From the NCBI GenBank assembly GCA_021826315.1, contig JAKAZZ010000002.1, positions 26,400 through 90,399 on the forward strand: a DNA stretch of 64,000 bases, given 5' to 3'. Position numbers and translations under genes: made by a program. Shown in pieces: positions 27,445 to 35,418 of this stretch (position 1 is its first letter; each line of letters starts with the position of its first letter). A model generated the notes under the pieces. It was not told where the DNA came from, did no database searches, and was given only the letters and a program-made list of their open reading frames with translations. Source of the DNA: Actinomycetes bacterium (GTDB taxonomy: Bacteria; Actinomycetota; Acidimicrobiia; Acidimicrobiales; Acidimicrobiaceae).

Positions 27445-29028
27445 CTGCGTATATTCAAGTACATTTCGCTTTTCGTCGTCGCCGCGCTACTACTAGGCGC
27501 CTGTGGAGGAGCTTCGGTTGCTTCGCCAACTTACTACGGATCGCTAGATGTCTCCGTTCCTTCAATACCGGCGACACTAAATCCTATGGTAGGCGTGGTA
27601 GATCGATCCGTTACGCGTCTGGTCGATTCATTGCTATTGCCCCGTGCCTTTTACGTTGATTCAAATTCCAACTTCGTCCTAGACACTCGCTATGTCCTCA
27701 GCGCAGAGACGATTTCAGTCAATCCCCAAGTAGTGGTCTACAAGATAAACCAAAAGGCGATCTGGAGCGACGGCCATCCGCTCTCGGCTCTTGACTTTAT
27801 TTACACCTGGGAAGCCCTAGATAATGGCCTTGAAGGCAAGGTTCTTCCGTATGCATCTGAATTGGTGGATAACGCGGGCTACTCGGCGATTGCATCTCTC
27901 GTCTCAAATGGCGACGGAAGCGAAGTAACCGTCACCTTCAAACACCCGGTTACCGATTGGCGCAGCCTATTTTCCACAATTTACCCCGCACGCTACATGC
28001 ATCTCCGTGGTTTCATAGCAGGTCTTTCATTTGGGGTGACGAGCGTACCATCGATAACGAACTACCTAGTCAAGTCCTATTCATCGAATAGCATCGTCCT
28101 ATCGACGAATAAGCCCTCGAACTTTTCGACCATCACGTTTAGCGATGGATCATCATTGCCTGCGTCTCTGCACGCAACCGTAGGTACTCCAGGTTCGTTT
28201 GCGCCTGCTTCGGCGGTTACTTCCGGATTTGTTCAAGGATCTGCAGTGACGTCGCTTCTCTTCAATACCTCGAATACATCTTTGGCTTTTCGAAATGGCC
28301 TTGCTTACTCAATCGATAGAAGTTCTCTTTGGTCGAATATCTATGGGACTACTCCACTTGCTAACTATCCTTCTCCGCCGCCTGGGAATAACCTCTACAT
28401 AAATTCCGAACAAGGATACGCCGATCATCAGGGTTTTTTCTTGGTGGGTGACTTCGCCAAGGCCATACGTTCATTTGTGCTAGCTGGAATGACCTATGAC
28501 CAGTTGGGCTATTTGTCGCTTCCTACGGGGCCAGCAAGGATTTCACTTGCGTATGATGAAAGTTCGCCGGCTGATGTAAAGAGTGCAGCTCTGATCGATC
28601 ACATCTGGAGCTACTTCGGCTTTTTGGTAGACCTTCACCCGTACTCCTCCACCTCATCGCCACAAGTTCTGCTCGACAGTGGGCAATTTACCGCCGTGCT
28701 ATGGGACCTTCCAGCGCTACCGGAGCCATCTGATCGCCTAAAAGTAGTCGTTAATCAATTGAATGCAGCGGATCCGTCAACTTTTGGCGCTACGACGTCA
28801 TATCAGATCACCCAAGCTAGCGAGGAGGTATATCCACTCGATGCATCAAAACTTTACAACTCTGTGGATAGCCAGATCTGGTCCAATATGGTCGAGCTTC
28901 CCTTGTTTCAGCTCCCCCAACCTGTTTGGTTTGATCATCAGGTCGGTGCAGCCGCGCTCAGCGTGGTTCTTCCAATCGTCACTGGTGGCTCCTTAGGCTC
29001 TTCGTCATTTTTGACTCCAGCTAATTGA
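27445..29028 (+). CDS. Family 5 solute-binding lipoprotein (ABC transporter), CTG start
   Basis: Extracellular binding protein of an oligopeptide/nickel-type ABC importer (SBP_bac_5). The segment KAIWSDGHPLSALDFIYTWEA and the later DRSSLWSNIYG are typical. The first ATG is at 27586, but the frame is open further up and encodes RIFKYISLFVVAALLLGACGG, a lipoprotein signal with lipobox LGAC (Cys20). The only start fitting the AGGAG at 27433-27437 is CTG 27445, seven bases away; an in-frame TAA lies two codons before it. Product would be 527 aa. No permease or ATPase is next to it, so it is an orphan binding protein or acts with a distant transporter. The DNA methyltransferase gene converges on it with nine bases between stops. 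Confidence 0.8.
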   Translation: MRIFKYISLFVVAALLLGACGGASVASPTYYGSLDVSVPSIPATLNPMVGVVDRSVTRLVDSLLLPRAFYVDSNSNFVLDTRYVLSAETISVNPQVVVYKINQKAIWSDGHPLSALDFIYTWEALDNGLEGKVLPYASELVDNAGYSAIASLVSNGDGSEVTVTFKHPVTDWRSLFSTIYPARYMHLRGFIAGLSFGVTSVPSITNYLVKSYSSNSIVLSTNKPSNFSTITFSDGSSLPASLHATVGTPGSFAPASAVTSGFVQGSAVTSLLFNTSNTSLAFRNGLAYSIDRSSLWSNIYGTTPLANYPSPPPGNNLYINSEQGYADHQGFFLVGDFAKAIRSFVLAGMTYDQLGYLSLPTGPARISLAYDESSPADVKSAALIDHIWSYFGFLVDLHPYSSTSSPQVLLDSGQFTAVLWDLPALPEPSDRLKVVVNQLNAADPSTFGATTSYQITQASEEVYPLDASKLYNSVDSQIWSNMVELPLFQLPQPVWFDHQVGAAALSVVLPIVTGGSLGSSSFLTPAN

Positions 29029-29036
29029 GAAACTTC

Positions 29037-29900
29037 TTAGAGTTGTAGCGCTCTGAATTGTGCACCGATGTTTTCAAGGCGATTCGAGGTAACTTCAATA
29101 GCTTTCGGATTTATATCGCTGACAATGAACCTCCGTCCCATTTCATTCGCGGCGACGGCGGTTGTGCCGGAGCCGCTGAAGAAGTCAGCGACGATATCCC
29201 CAGCATCGCTTGATGCCCCCAAAATTCGACGAAGTATTCCTAGCGGCTTTTGGTTAGGGTAGCCGCTCTTTTCGTGGCCAGTCGGGCTCACAATCGTATG
29301 CCACCAGACGTCAGTCGGGAGTTTTCCTCTTTCTGCCTTTTCTTTTGTCACTAGACCGGGCGCCATATATGGCTCGCGATCGATCTGGTCAGTGTTGAAC
29401 TTGTAGTTTTTTCGATCTTTGACATAGAAGAGAATATTGTCGTGCTTGGCCGGCCACCGAGTCTTGGCCTTCCCTCCATAGTCGTAGGCCCAGATTATTT
29501 CGTTGAGGAAATTGTCACGACCGAAGATTGAATCCAAGAGAACTTTTGCGTAGTGAACTTCGCGGTAGTCGAGGTGGAGGTAGAGCGCTCCGTGGTCTTT
29601 TAACCTGCTATGTGATAAGTCAATTACTGGCTTTAGAAACGATTCAATGAAGTCCTCATGGCTGTCAGAGTAGCCGACCGCATCCACGGTCTCCCTTAGG
29701 TACTTTTTACCGCCAAACCCAGTAACTCCGTCTTCCTCAAGGGTCTGCCGACTCTTGGTTGTTGTCTTGGTTTGCGTAATGCCGGTGTTGAAAGGAGGGT
29801 CAATGTATATGAGGTCTAGAACTCGCTCGTCTAAATTATTGAGGGTCTCTTGGGCAGTGCCTGTAACAACCCAGGAATCTCCTGAATCCAAATTGATCAA
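29037..29900 (-). CDS. Orphan N4/N6 DNA methyltransferase (beta class order)
   Basis: Site-specific DNA amino-methyltransferase of 287 aa. Catalytic motif IV DPPF is at residues 34-37 and comes before the SAM motif I FSGSGTTA at 241-248, the beta-class order. YPNQKPLGIL (about 214-223) is the motif preceding the SAM site. No restriction endonuclease or specificity subunit lies nearby, so it is solitary and may act in regulation or as a remnant of a restriction system. Recognition sequence cannot be read from the protein. A long AT-rich non-coding stretch lies upstream. Confidence 0.88.
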   Translation of the reverse strand: MINLDSGDSWVVTGTAQETLNNLDERVLDLIYIDPPFNTGITQTKTTTKSRQTLEEDGVTGFGGKKYLRETVDAVGYSDSHEDFIESFLKPVIDLSHSRLKDHGALYLHLDYREVHYAKVLLDSIFGRDNFLNEIIWAYDYGGKAKTRWPAKHDNILFYVKDRKNYKFNTDQIDREPYMAPGLVTKEKAERGKLPTDVWWHTIVSPTGHEKSGYPNQKPLGILRRILGASSDAGDIVADFFSGSGTTAVAANEMGRRFIVSDINPKAIEVTSNRLENIGAQFRALQL

Positions 29901-30365
29901 ATTCTCTCCTCGAATCGATAGAGCGGTTCACAAGCATGATGTTACCCTGCGAAACTTGAGGTCGAACCGAAGATTACCAGCAGTGCTCTATATCTTTACA
30001 GTCATAGCCCACTCGTACATCTTATGGATTTGCATTTCATGGATCCTTATTCTTGTTAAGAGTCCGATGCGATTTTGAATTGTATTTCGGCTTTATTTGC
30101 TCCATTATTTGTTCGGGCAAGATTTCATAAATTGTGATTTTGACGGATCAATAGTGTGCCATGTTTCATATAGTTGTGCAATGCAAATAAAGCCAACGGA
30201 TTTATAAGTCCAGCTTAATGGCGATTTTTTCGAGAATTTCATTGTAATTCTGATTAATTCGATTGTCTTCTTATGTAGGATAGGGACTTTTTACCCCCAT
30301 AATTGATTTGGCAATGGACGTATATTGATAATTAAGTTTCGGTTCGGGACGAATGGAGGAAAAAA
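29901..30365. other. AT-rich intergenic region, 465 bp
   Basis: No gene seen. Markedly AT-rich with many poly-T/poly-A runs, separating the divergent methyltransferase and membrane-protein genes. The last bases (GGAGG at 30356-30360) are the ribosome binding site of the gene at 30366. No clear -35/-10 pair could be fixed. Confidence 0.6.
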
Positions 30366-30953
30366 ATGAAAAGACGTGCTTTTGACAAATTGGTTAGTTG
30401 GTTTGGGCTTGTAGTAGTCGTGGTTCTACTCGTGGCCGGTTCGCTTCTAACATGGGGTTCCTCTTTTGCAAACAGTAGCGTTCACGATCAGTTAGCTGCG
30501 CAGAAGATATTCTTTCCATCAGCAGCTGCGTTCGCCCACGCCAAGGCTGGGACAGAGATTACGCCTAGCATGATCCCTTCGGTATCACAATATGCAGGCC
30601 AACAGCTGCTAACGGGATCTCAAGCCGAGGTCTACGCAAATAGCTTCATTGCGGTCCACCTATCCGAGATGCCTTACGGTGGGGTCTACTCTAAGATCTC
30701 TGCAGCGGCTATGGCTGATCCAAAGAATGCATCCTTAGCAGGGTTGGTAAATACTTCATTCAAGGGAACTGCGCTGAGGGGCTTGCTACTCGAAGCTTAT
30801 GCCTTCTCTGTCTTCGGTGAAATTGCGACGTACGCAGCGATTGCAGCCTTCGCCCTTGCAGCGGTCCTGGCGGTCCTAGTTGCCTTTGGCTTCCTCCACT
30901 CTCGCAGAGTTAACGAAGATGCCAAGATTGGCGTAGGTGCCTTGGCGGTATAG
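30366..30953 (+). CDS. Conserved-type membrane protein, unknown function
   Basis: 195 aa with one N-terminal helix (about 10-34, LVSWFGLVVVVVLLVAGSLLTW) and one or two C-terminal helices (about 150-176, IATYAAIAAFALAAVLAVLVAF). The roughly 110-residue part between them probably lies outside the cell: it is rich in Ala/Ser and contains QKIFFPSAAAFAHA. The topology resembles small actinobacterial membrane proteins of unknown role. GGAGG is six bases before the ATG, and a strong terminator follows, so it is a single-gene unit, likely well expressed. Confidence 0.75.
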   Translation: MKRRAFDKLVSWFGLVVVVVLLVAGSLLTWGSSFANSSVHDQLAAQKIFFPSAAAFAHAKAGTEITPSMIPSVSQYAGQQLLTGSQAEVYANSFIAVHLSEMPYGGVYSKISAAAMADPKNASLAGLVNTSFKGTALRGLLLEAYAFSVFGEIATYAAIAAFALAAVLAVLVAFGFLHSRRVNEDAKIGVGALAV

Positions 30954-30993
30954 GTAATAACGCGACAGTAAGCGGACAAAATAGATACAGAAG

Positions 30994-31035
30994 AGAATGG
31001 GGCGGGATAATAATCCCGCCCCATTCTTATTGTTT
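30994..31035. terminator. Strong terminator, 15-bp stem
   Basis: Perfect 15-bp stem (30994-31008 with 31013-31027, containing GGGGCGGGAT) with a four-base loop, followed by TATTGTTTGC. It ends the membrane-protein transcript and, by symmetry, may also stop the minus-strand cyanase transcript. Confidence 0.88.
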
Positions 31036-31102
31036 GCTGCTGGAGTAACGAAATTTGTGGTACAGCTCGGGGTGGTGTCCCTCGTAGTTCGAATCTTACG
31101 CT

Positions 31103-31549
31103 TTAGTAGGTCCGATACGCGAGGTACTTGCCACTCATTTCAAGCTTGACCCGATCGCCCTTTGGATCGGGTTGACGCGAGATGTCCATCTCAAAGTCGA
31201 TGGCGCTCATAATGCCGTCACCAAATTCTTCGTGGATCAGTTCCTTGATCGTTGTTCCATAGACCATGACAATTTCGTATAGTCGGTAGATAAGGGGATC
31301 TGTCGGAACCTGACTTGGAAGCGATCCACGATACGGAGGAACCTTCAAGAGAGAGATCTCAAAGTCGGTGAGGTCAAAGATCTCACCGATCTCTTGCGCA
31401 ACTCGATCGTCGAATGTCATCTGGCCTAGGCAACCCGCAGTTACCCACTCCTTGGATAGTCCGACTTTGTCGGCAATTTCCGACCATTTAAGTCCCTGAA
31501 GGATCTTCTTTTCCAATATCTTTTCTGTTACCTCAAGCCGAGTTGTCAT
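31103..31549 (-). CDS. cynS: Cyanate hydratase (cyanase)
   Basis: Converts cyanate plus bicarbonate to ammonia and two CO2. The N-terminal helical domain (residues 1-75) leads to the catalytic domain with PLIYRLYEIVMVYGTTIKEL and FGDGIMSAIDFEMD, which contain the active-site Arg, Glu and Ser. The ATG at 31549 follows a perfect AAGGAGGAGAGC; the longer frame from 31591 is not needed. 148 aa, close to the usual 147-156. No cynT carbonic anhydrase or cynX transporter is nearby; bicarbonate may come from elsewhere. Confidence 0.95.
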   Translation of the reverse strand: MTTRLEVTEKILEKKILQGLKWSEIADKVGLSKEWVTAGCLGQMTFDDRVAQEIGEIFDLTDFEISLLKVPPYRGSLPSQVPTDPLIYRLYEIVMVYGTTIKELIHEEFGDGIMSAIDFEMDISRQPDPKGDRVKLEMSGKYLAYRTY

Positions 31550-31713
31550 GCTCTCCTCCTTATCGTCGAGGCTATAGCTAAAGCGGTCCAAATCAAGGAA
31601 ATTGGAACGGATTTAACAAATCCTTCAACTTTGCTTTTGGATCTAATTTGGGCGGGGGTTCAATTTCGGAACTAACACTTGACTTTTTATTCTGTCAAAT
31701 GTGTGATGTCGAC

Positions 31714-32637
31714 TTAATCGTTCGAATTCAGGAACGCTCCTACGATCTCCATATAGCGTTCGCGCTCTTCGTGAAAGGGCATATGCGATGATTGCTCAAA
31801 GATTCGTACCGCGGAATTTACGATTCCACTAGCAAGTTCGTCCGATAGCCACGGTGCAGCTTCATCGAATTTCCCGCAAACTATGAGGGTAGGGGCTTCA
31901 ACATCGTGGAGACGATCGATAGCCGACCAATCTTTTAGTGTTCCAATCACGTGAAATTCTGACGGACCGTTCATCGTGTGGTATACCGTAGGATCCTTAT
32001 CGATCTCTGCGAAACTCGAGGTAATTTCTTCGGGCCACTCTTCAAGGCGGCACACGTGCCTTCGGTAAAAGACATCGCAGGCGTCAAGATACTCTTGACT
32101 GTCTGTCGTTCCGTTCGCCTCGCACTTTTTGAGCGTCTCTTCCACTTCGATAGGGAGCTGAGCTCTCCACTCATTTGCCGCTTGCAGGAAGTGTGGGAAA
32201 GAGGCTGCTGTATTTGATAGGACCATGCTGTTGAGTCCTTGAGGGTGTGCAAGAACGTACTCTTGGGCGAGGAAGCCACCCCAAGACTGTCCGAGAATTG
32301 AATGATTTTTATCGATGCCGAGAGAAACGACCAGGTTTTTGAGCTCCTCTACGAAGATCGAAGGCTCCCAAAATTCAACAGGAGCATCAGGAAAGTGGCT
32401 CGAGTTTCCGTTTCCGATTTGGTCGTAGAAGATAATCGATCTGTTGTCGACCGCGAGGTCGGCGATGGGAAGGCAGTAGCCATGAGTAGCTCCTGGACCG
32501 CCGTGCAAAACTACGAGGGGTGTCTTTCCCGAGGTTAGAAATTCACTCCCGAATATCTTGCACCAAGTCGTCGCGACGCCAAAGTCGTATCCGAATCTAT
32601 TTCCAACTTTAAAGTTTATTAGTCTCTCTTCAATCAC
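31714..32637 (-). CDS. Proline iminopeptidase-like alpha/beta hydrolase (S33)
   Basis: Alpha/beta hydrolase of 307 aa resembling proline iminopeptidase/tricorn-interacting factor F1. HGGPGATHGY gives the oxyanion loop, GQSWGGFLAQEY the nucleophile elbow Ser, FDEAAPW the acid region and SSHMPFHEE the catalytic His. A cap domain lies between about 150 and 230. The start is GTG at 32637 without a clear ribosome binding site. It probably removes N-terminal proline or other residues from peptides in the cytosol. Alone in its transcript. Confidence 0.85.
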   Translation of the reverse strand: MIEERLINFKVGNRFGYDFGVATTWCKIFGSEFLTSGKTPLVVLHGGPGATHGYCLPIADLAVDNRSIIFYDQIGNGNSSHFPDAPVEFWEPSIFVEELKNLVVSLGIDKNHSILGQSWGGFLAQEYVLAHPQGLNSMVLSNTAASFPHFLQAANEWRAQLPIEVEETLKKCEANGTTDSQEYLDACDVFYRRHVCRLEEWPEEITSSFAEIDKDPTVYHTMNGPSEFHVIGTLKDWSAIDRLHDVEAPTLIVCGKFDEAAPWLSDELASGIVNSAVRIFEQSSHMPFHEERERYMEIVGAFLNSND

Positions 32638-32821
32638 ACATAAAAGTTACCACTTCGCATTGCTAATGGTGGGCTAAAGTACTCTCTTTGCTGCTCGTGA
32701 GTTCGATCTGTGAATTCGTATTTAATTTAGGCGAACGTGGTCAAGGTGTAGATTCGGATATGGTTTGCAGAGATTCTTGTTAAGCGAGGGAGTGGATTGG
32801 ACAGTGTTGGGGATGGTTTAG

Positions 32822-33202
32822 TTGGTTGACTTACTATTTGCCGAGCGAGTTCGCTCGCACCTAGTCGAGATGGTCCCTTTTGTCGAAAAGAAGATGTTCG
32901 GTGGCATCGGATTTTTAGTCGAAGGAAAGATGGCTGTTGGCGTAAGTAGCAAGGGTGGATTGATCGTTCGAGTTGAGCACGAAGAGACCTTAATTCTCAT
33001 CCAGGAAGAGAATGTTGGACCAATGACGTCGAGTGGTCGTATTTCTCGAGGGTGGGTGATCGTGGATCAAGCCGCTTTTTTCAACGACGCGATTCTGCTT
33101 GATTGGATCGAGAGGGGCGTCTTCTTTGCGCTGCGGAGTGCTGAAGAAGAGGAGCAGCGTCACACTCGTCGAAAGAACTCTCAAGGCAACGACGGCGAGT
33201 GA
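32822..33202 (+). CDS. TfoX N-terminal domain protein
   Basis: 126 aa with a TfoX_N domain: VPFVEKKMFGGIGFLVEGKMAVGV is the family mark, followed by RVEHEETLILIQEENV and RGWVIVD. Stand-alone TfoX_N proteins are common in Actinomycetota and have no firm role; the full TfoX activates competence in Gamma-proteobacteria. The start is TTG with GGGGATGG nearby. The tail EEEEQRHTRRKNSQ is charged. It converges on the MFS gene with 27 bp between stops. Confidence 0.82.
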   Translation: MVDLLFAERVRSHLVEMVPFVEKKMFGGIGFLVEGKMAVGVSSKGGLIVRVEHEETLILIQEENVGPMTSSGRISRGWVIVDQAAFFNDAILLDWIERGVFFALRSAEEEEQRHTRRKNSQGNDGE

Positions 33203-33229
33203 ATACGAATTGGTTCAATTTTTTAGATT

Positions 33230-34486
33230 TTACGGTATCCATTTGAATGCCAGGAATGAAGAGAGGCCGGTAAGTGCGGCTGCGATCAATACTGATGCAT
33301 TGAGTCCGGCCACATTTGCGATAATTCCAGCACCAAGGGCACCAACGGCATAACCTAGGTCTCTCCAGAATCTATATACTCCTAGAGTTTTGCTTCGTAA
33401 TGTGGGAGATACCGAGTCGGAGACGGCTGCTATCAGTGTTGGGTAGACCATTGCAGTTCCTATTCCTAACACAATCGATGAGGCGATTCCCGCTAGGAGT
33501 GGCCACTTCAAGAGTGCGATCGCGAGTACAAGCGCTGCCGCTTGAATGGCCATTCCAAGAACGATGAGTGGTTTTCTGCCGATTTTATCTGAAGCTAATC
33601 CGGTGGGAATCTGGCCAAAACCCCATAGGAGAGGGTAAATGCCTTTGATTATGCCTACCGCAGCAACTCCCAAGCCGTGATTGGTGAAGAGTAGAGGGAA
33701 GACCCCCCATGTGACGGCGTCGTTCAAGTTGTTGATGAATCCAGCTTGACTTGCACCGCGTAATCTTCGATTGCTCCACGTCGTACTCCAGAATATCGAG
33801 GTGAATTTCGCTTGGTCGTGAAGGTTCTTGTTGCCGTTAAATGAATGTTGATGTGAGGCGTGGTTACTAGTCTCGTGCGCTACGTGATGTGCGGTGTCTT
33901 TTACCACGAGGCTCAATGCGAACCCTAGAACAACGAAGATGGCGCCAATTATCTCAGGGGCAGGGCGGAGGCCATAGTGGCTCGCTAAATAGCCGGTCAA
34001 AAGTGCTGTGGCACCGACTGCGCCATAGCCAGCGGCTTCGTTGATACCCGTAGCCAAACCACGCTGCTTGGGTCCAACCAGATCGATCTTCATATTTACG
34101 GTCATGGACCACGTCAAACCTTGGTTCAAGCCGAGAGCAATATTCGCTACGATGATTACCCACCAGTGCGTCGAATAGGCGAGAATAAATGGTACCGGAG
34201 CCCCAACTATCCACCCAGTGATCAAGATGGAACGCTTGGGGTATTTGGCGGTAAGAGGGCCGGCCAACAGATCAGTAGCAGCCTTAGCGACGCCAAAGGC
34301 GATTATGAAGGAGAAGATTGCAATCGTATTAGCGAGATGAAATACCTCTCTCCCGACCAAAGGTGTCGTCGTACGTTCAAGCCCTACAAGCCCACCTACG
34401 GTTATATTTATGAGGGCGAGAAGGATGAATTGACTAAGGTTCTGCCTGATACCGAGCTTGATTACCCTAGCCGCCTGCTGCTTCAT
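33230..34486 (-). CDS. MFS transporter with His-rich central loop
   Basis: Permease of 418 aa, about 12 helices. DLLAGPLTAKYPKRS and GLASDKIGRKPLIVLG are the loop 2-3 and 8-9 motifs. The central cytoplasmic loop (residues about 196-226) has seven His between 200 and 223 (AHHVAHETSNHASHQHSF), which could bind metal. It is divergent from an ArsR-rhodanese regulator and is probably its target. Substrate unknown: a sulfur anion or a metal are both plausible from context. Confidence 0.83.
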   Translation of the reverse strand: MKQQAARVIKLGIRQNLSQFILLALINITVGGLVGLERTTTPLVGREVFHLANTIAIFSFIIAFGVAKAATDLLAGPLTAKYPKRSILITGWIVGAPVPFILAYSTHWWVIIVANIALGLNQGLTWSMTVNMKIDLVGPKQRGLATGINEAAGYGAVGATALLTGYLASHYGLRPAPEIIGAIFVVLGFALSLVVKDTAHHVAHETSNHASHQHSFNGNKNLHDQAKFTSIFWSTTWSNRRLRGASQAGFINNLNDAVTWGVFPLLFTNHGLGVAAVGIIKGIYPLLWGFGQIPTGLASDKIGRKPLIVLGMAIQAAALVLAIALLKWPLLAGIASSIVLGIGTAMVYPTLIAAVSDSVSPTLRSKTLGVYRFWRDLGYAVGALGAGIIANVAGLNASVLIAAALTGLSSFLAFKWIP

Positions 34487-34590
34487 TAGTTAATACCTCC
34501 AAGGTAATGAATTTGATGAAGATGATTCTCGAAATATGAAACATCGTCGATGTGAAGACTAGAAGTCGATTCGTACAGAGGCTTATTCAG

Positions 34591-34622
34591 ATATTCTAGT
34601 ATTCTTGATAATTATAGAATAT
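34591..34622. promoter_or_regulatory. Putative ArsR-rhodanese operator
   Basis: Perfect inverted repeat ATATTCTA (34591-34598) and TAGAATAT (34615-34622) with a 16-base spacer, just upstream of the regulator ATG and inside the divergent gap. An extra ATTCTT lies between the arms. The same half-sites occur at 10064-10071 and 10115-10122. Confidence 0.5.
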
Positions 34623-34631
34623 ACTGTTCAT

Positions 34632-35348
34632 ATGGGTGATGCGCGCAACAAAGAAGATTTATACGGAGCCTTCGCGGAGGTGGGTAAAGTTCTTTCAAAT
34701 GGTAAGAGAATCGAGATCCTCGATGTCCTTTCCCAAGGTGAGAGGAGTGTTGAGGTTCTAGCGGAGCGCGTGGGCACTTCGGTTACTACTACTTCGGCGC
34801 ATCTGCAAATCATGCGCAGGAGCGGTCTCGTTTCGACCCGTCGTGAAGGAACTCACATCTATTACAGCCTCGCAAGCTTCGACGTGGTCAAGTTGTTGGA
34901 GACCTTTCGAAGCGTGGCTCGAATGCATTATGAGCGGGTGGAACCGGCTTTGGAACGGTACTTAGGAAGTAACGAGGCTGAATCGATCGATCAAGGTGAT
35001 CTCCAAAGGAGATGGAGTCGCGGCCACATCGTAATTTTAGATGTCCGGCCTCATGAAGAGTATTTGGCAGGCCACATCCCCGGTGCGATTTCGATTCCGC
35101 TAGAACGACTCTCCGATGAAGTTGAAAAGGTCTTCGAAGTAGAAGCCGCATCTCCTTCTTCTTTGCCCGAAAGTGAACAGGGTAGCGTCACTCCAGCAGA
35201 CCTCGAGATCGTCGTTTATTGTAGAGGTGCCTACTGCTCCTTCGCCAATGACGCCCTTGCAATCCTGCAGAGTCGCAAACTCAATACAATTCGCCTTTCC
35301 GATGGCTTTACTGAATGGAGGATAGCTGGGCGTGAGGTTGAAGTTTGA
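34632..35348 (+). CDS. ArsR-family regulator fused to rhodanese
   Basis: 238 aa: an ArsR winged helix (about 10-100; TSVTTTSAHLQIMRRSGLVSTRREG is the recognition region) fused to a rhodanese domain (about 120-238) with active loop CRGAYC (Cys197 and Cys202). Such fusions are taken to sense sulfane sulfur or polysulfide. The DNA-binding half has no Cys at all, so sensing would rest on the rhodanese cysteines. ATG 34632 is chosen because family-like sequence begins there; the upstream TTG at 34605 lies within the putative operator. No ribosome binding site is visible, so the mRNA may be leaderless. Confidence 0.87.
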   Translation: MGDARNKEDLYGAFAEVGKVLSNGKRIEILDVLSQGERSVEVLAERVGTSVTTTSAHLQIMRRSGLVSTRREGTHIYYSLASFDVVKLLETFRSVARMHYERVEPALERYLGSNEAESIDQGDLQRRWSRGHIVILDVRPHEEYLAGHIPGAISIPLERLSDEVEKVFEVEAASPSSLPESEQGSVTPADLEIVVYCRGAYCSFANDALAILQSRKLNTIRLSDGFTEWRIAGREVEV

Positions 35349-35418
35349 CAATACATTGAGTTGCCCAATTTTGCGTATGAGTCTGCCTGCGACCCACTCG
35401 AAGAGGTGAGTATAACTC

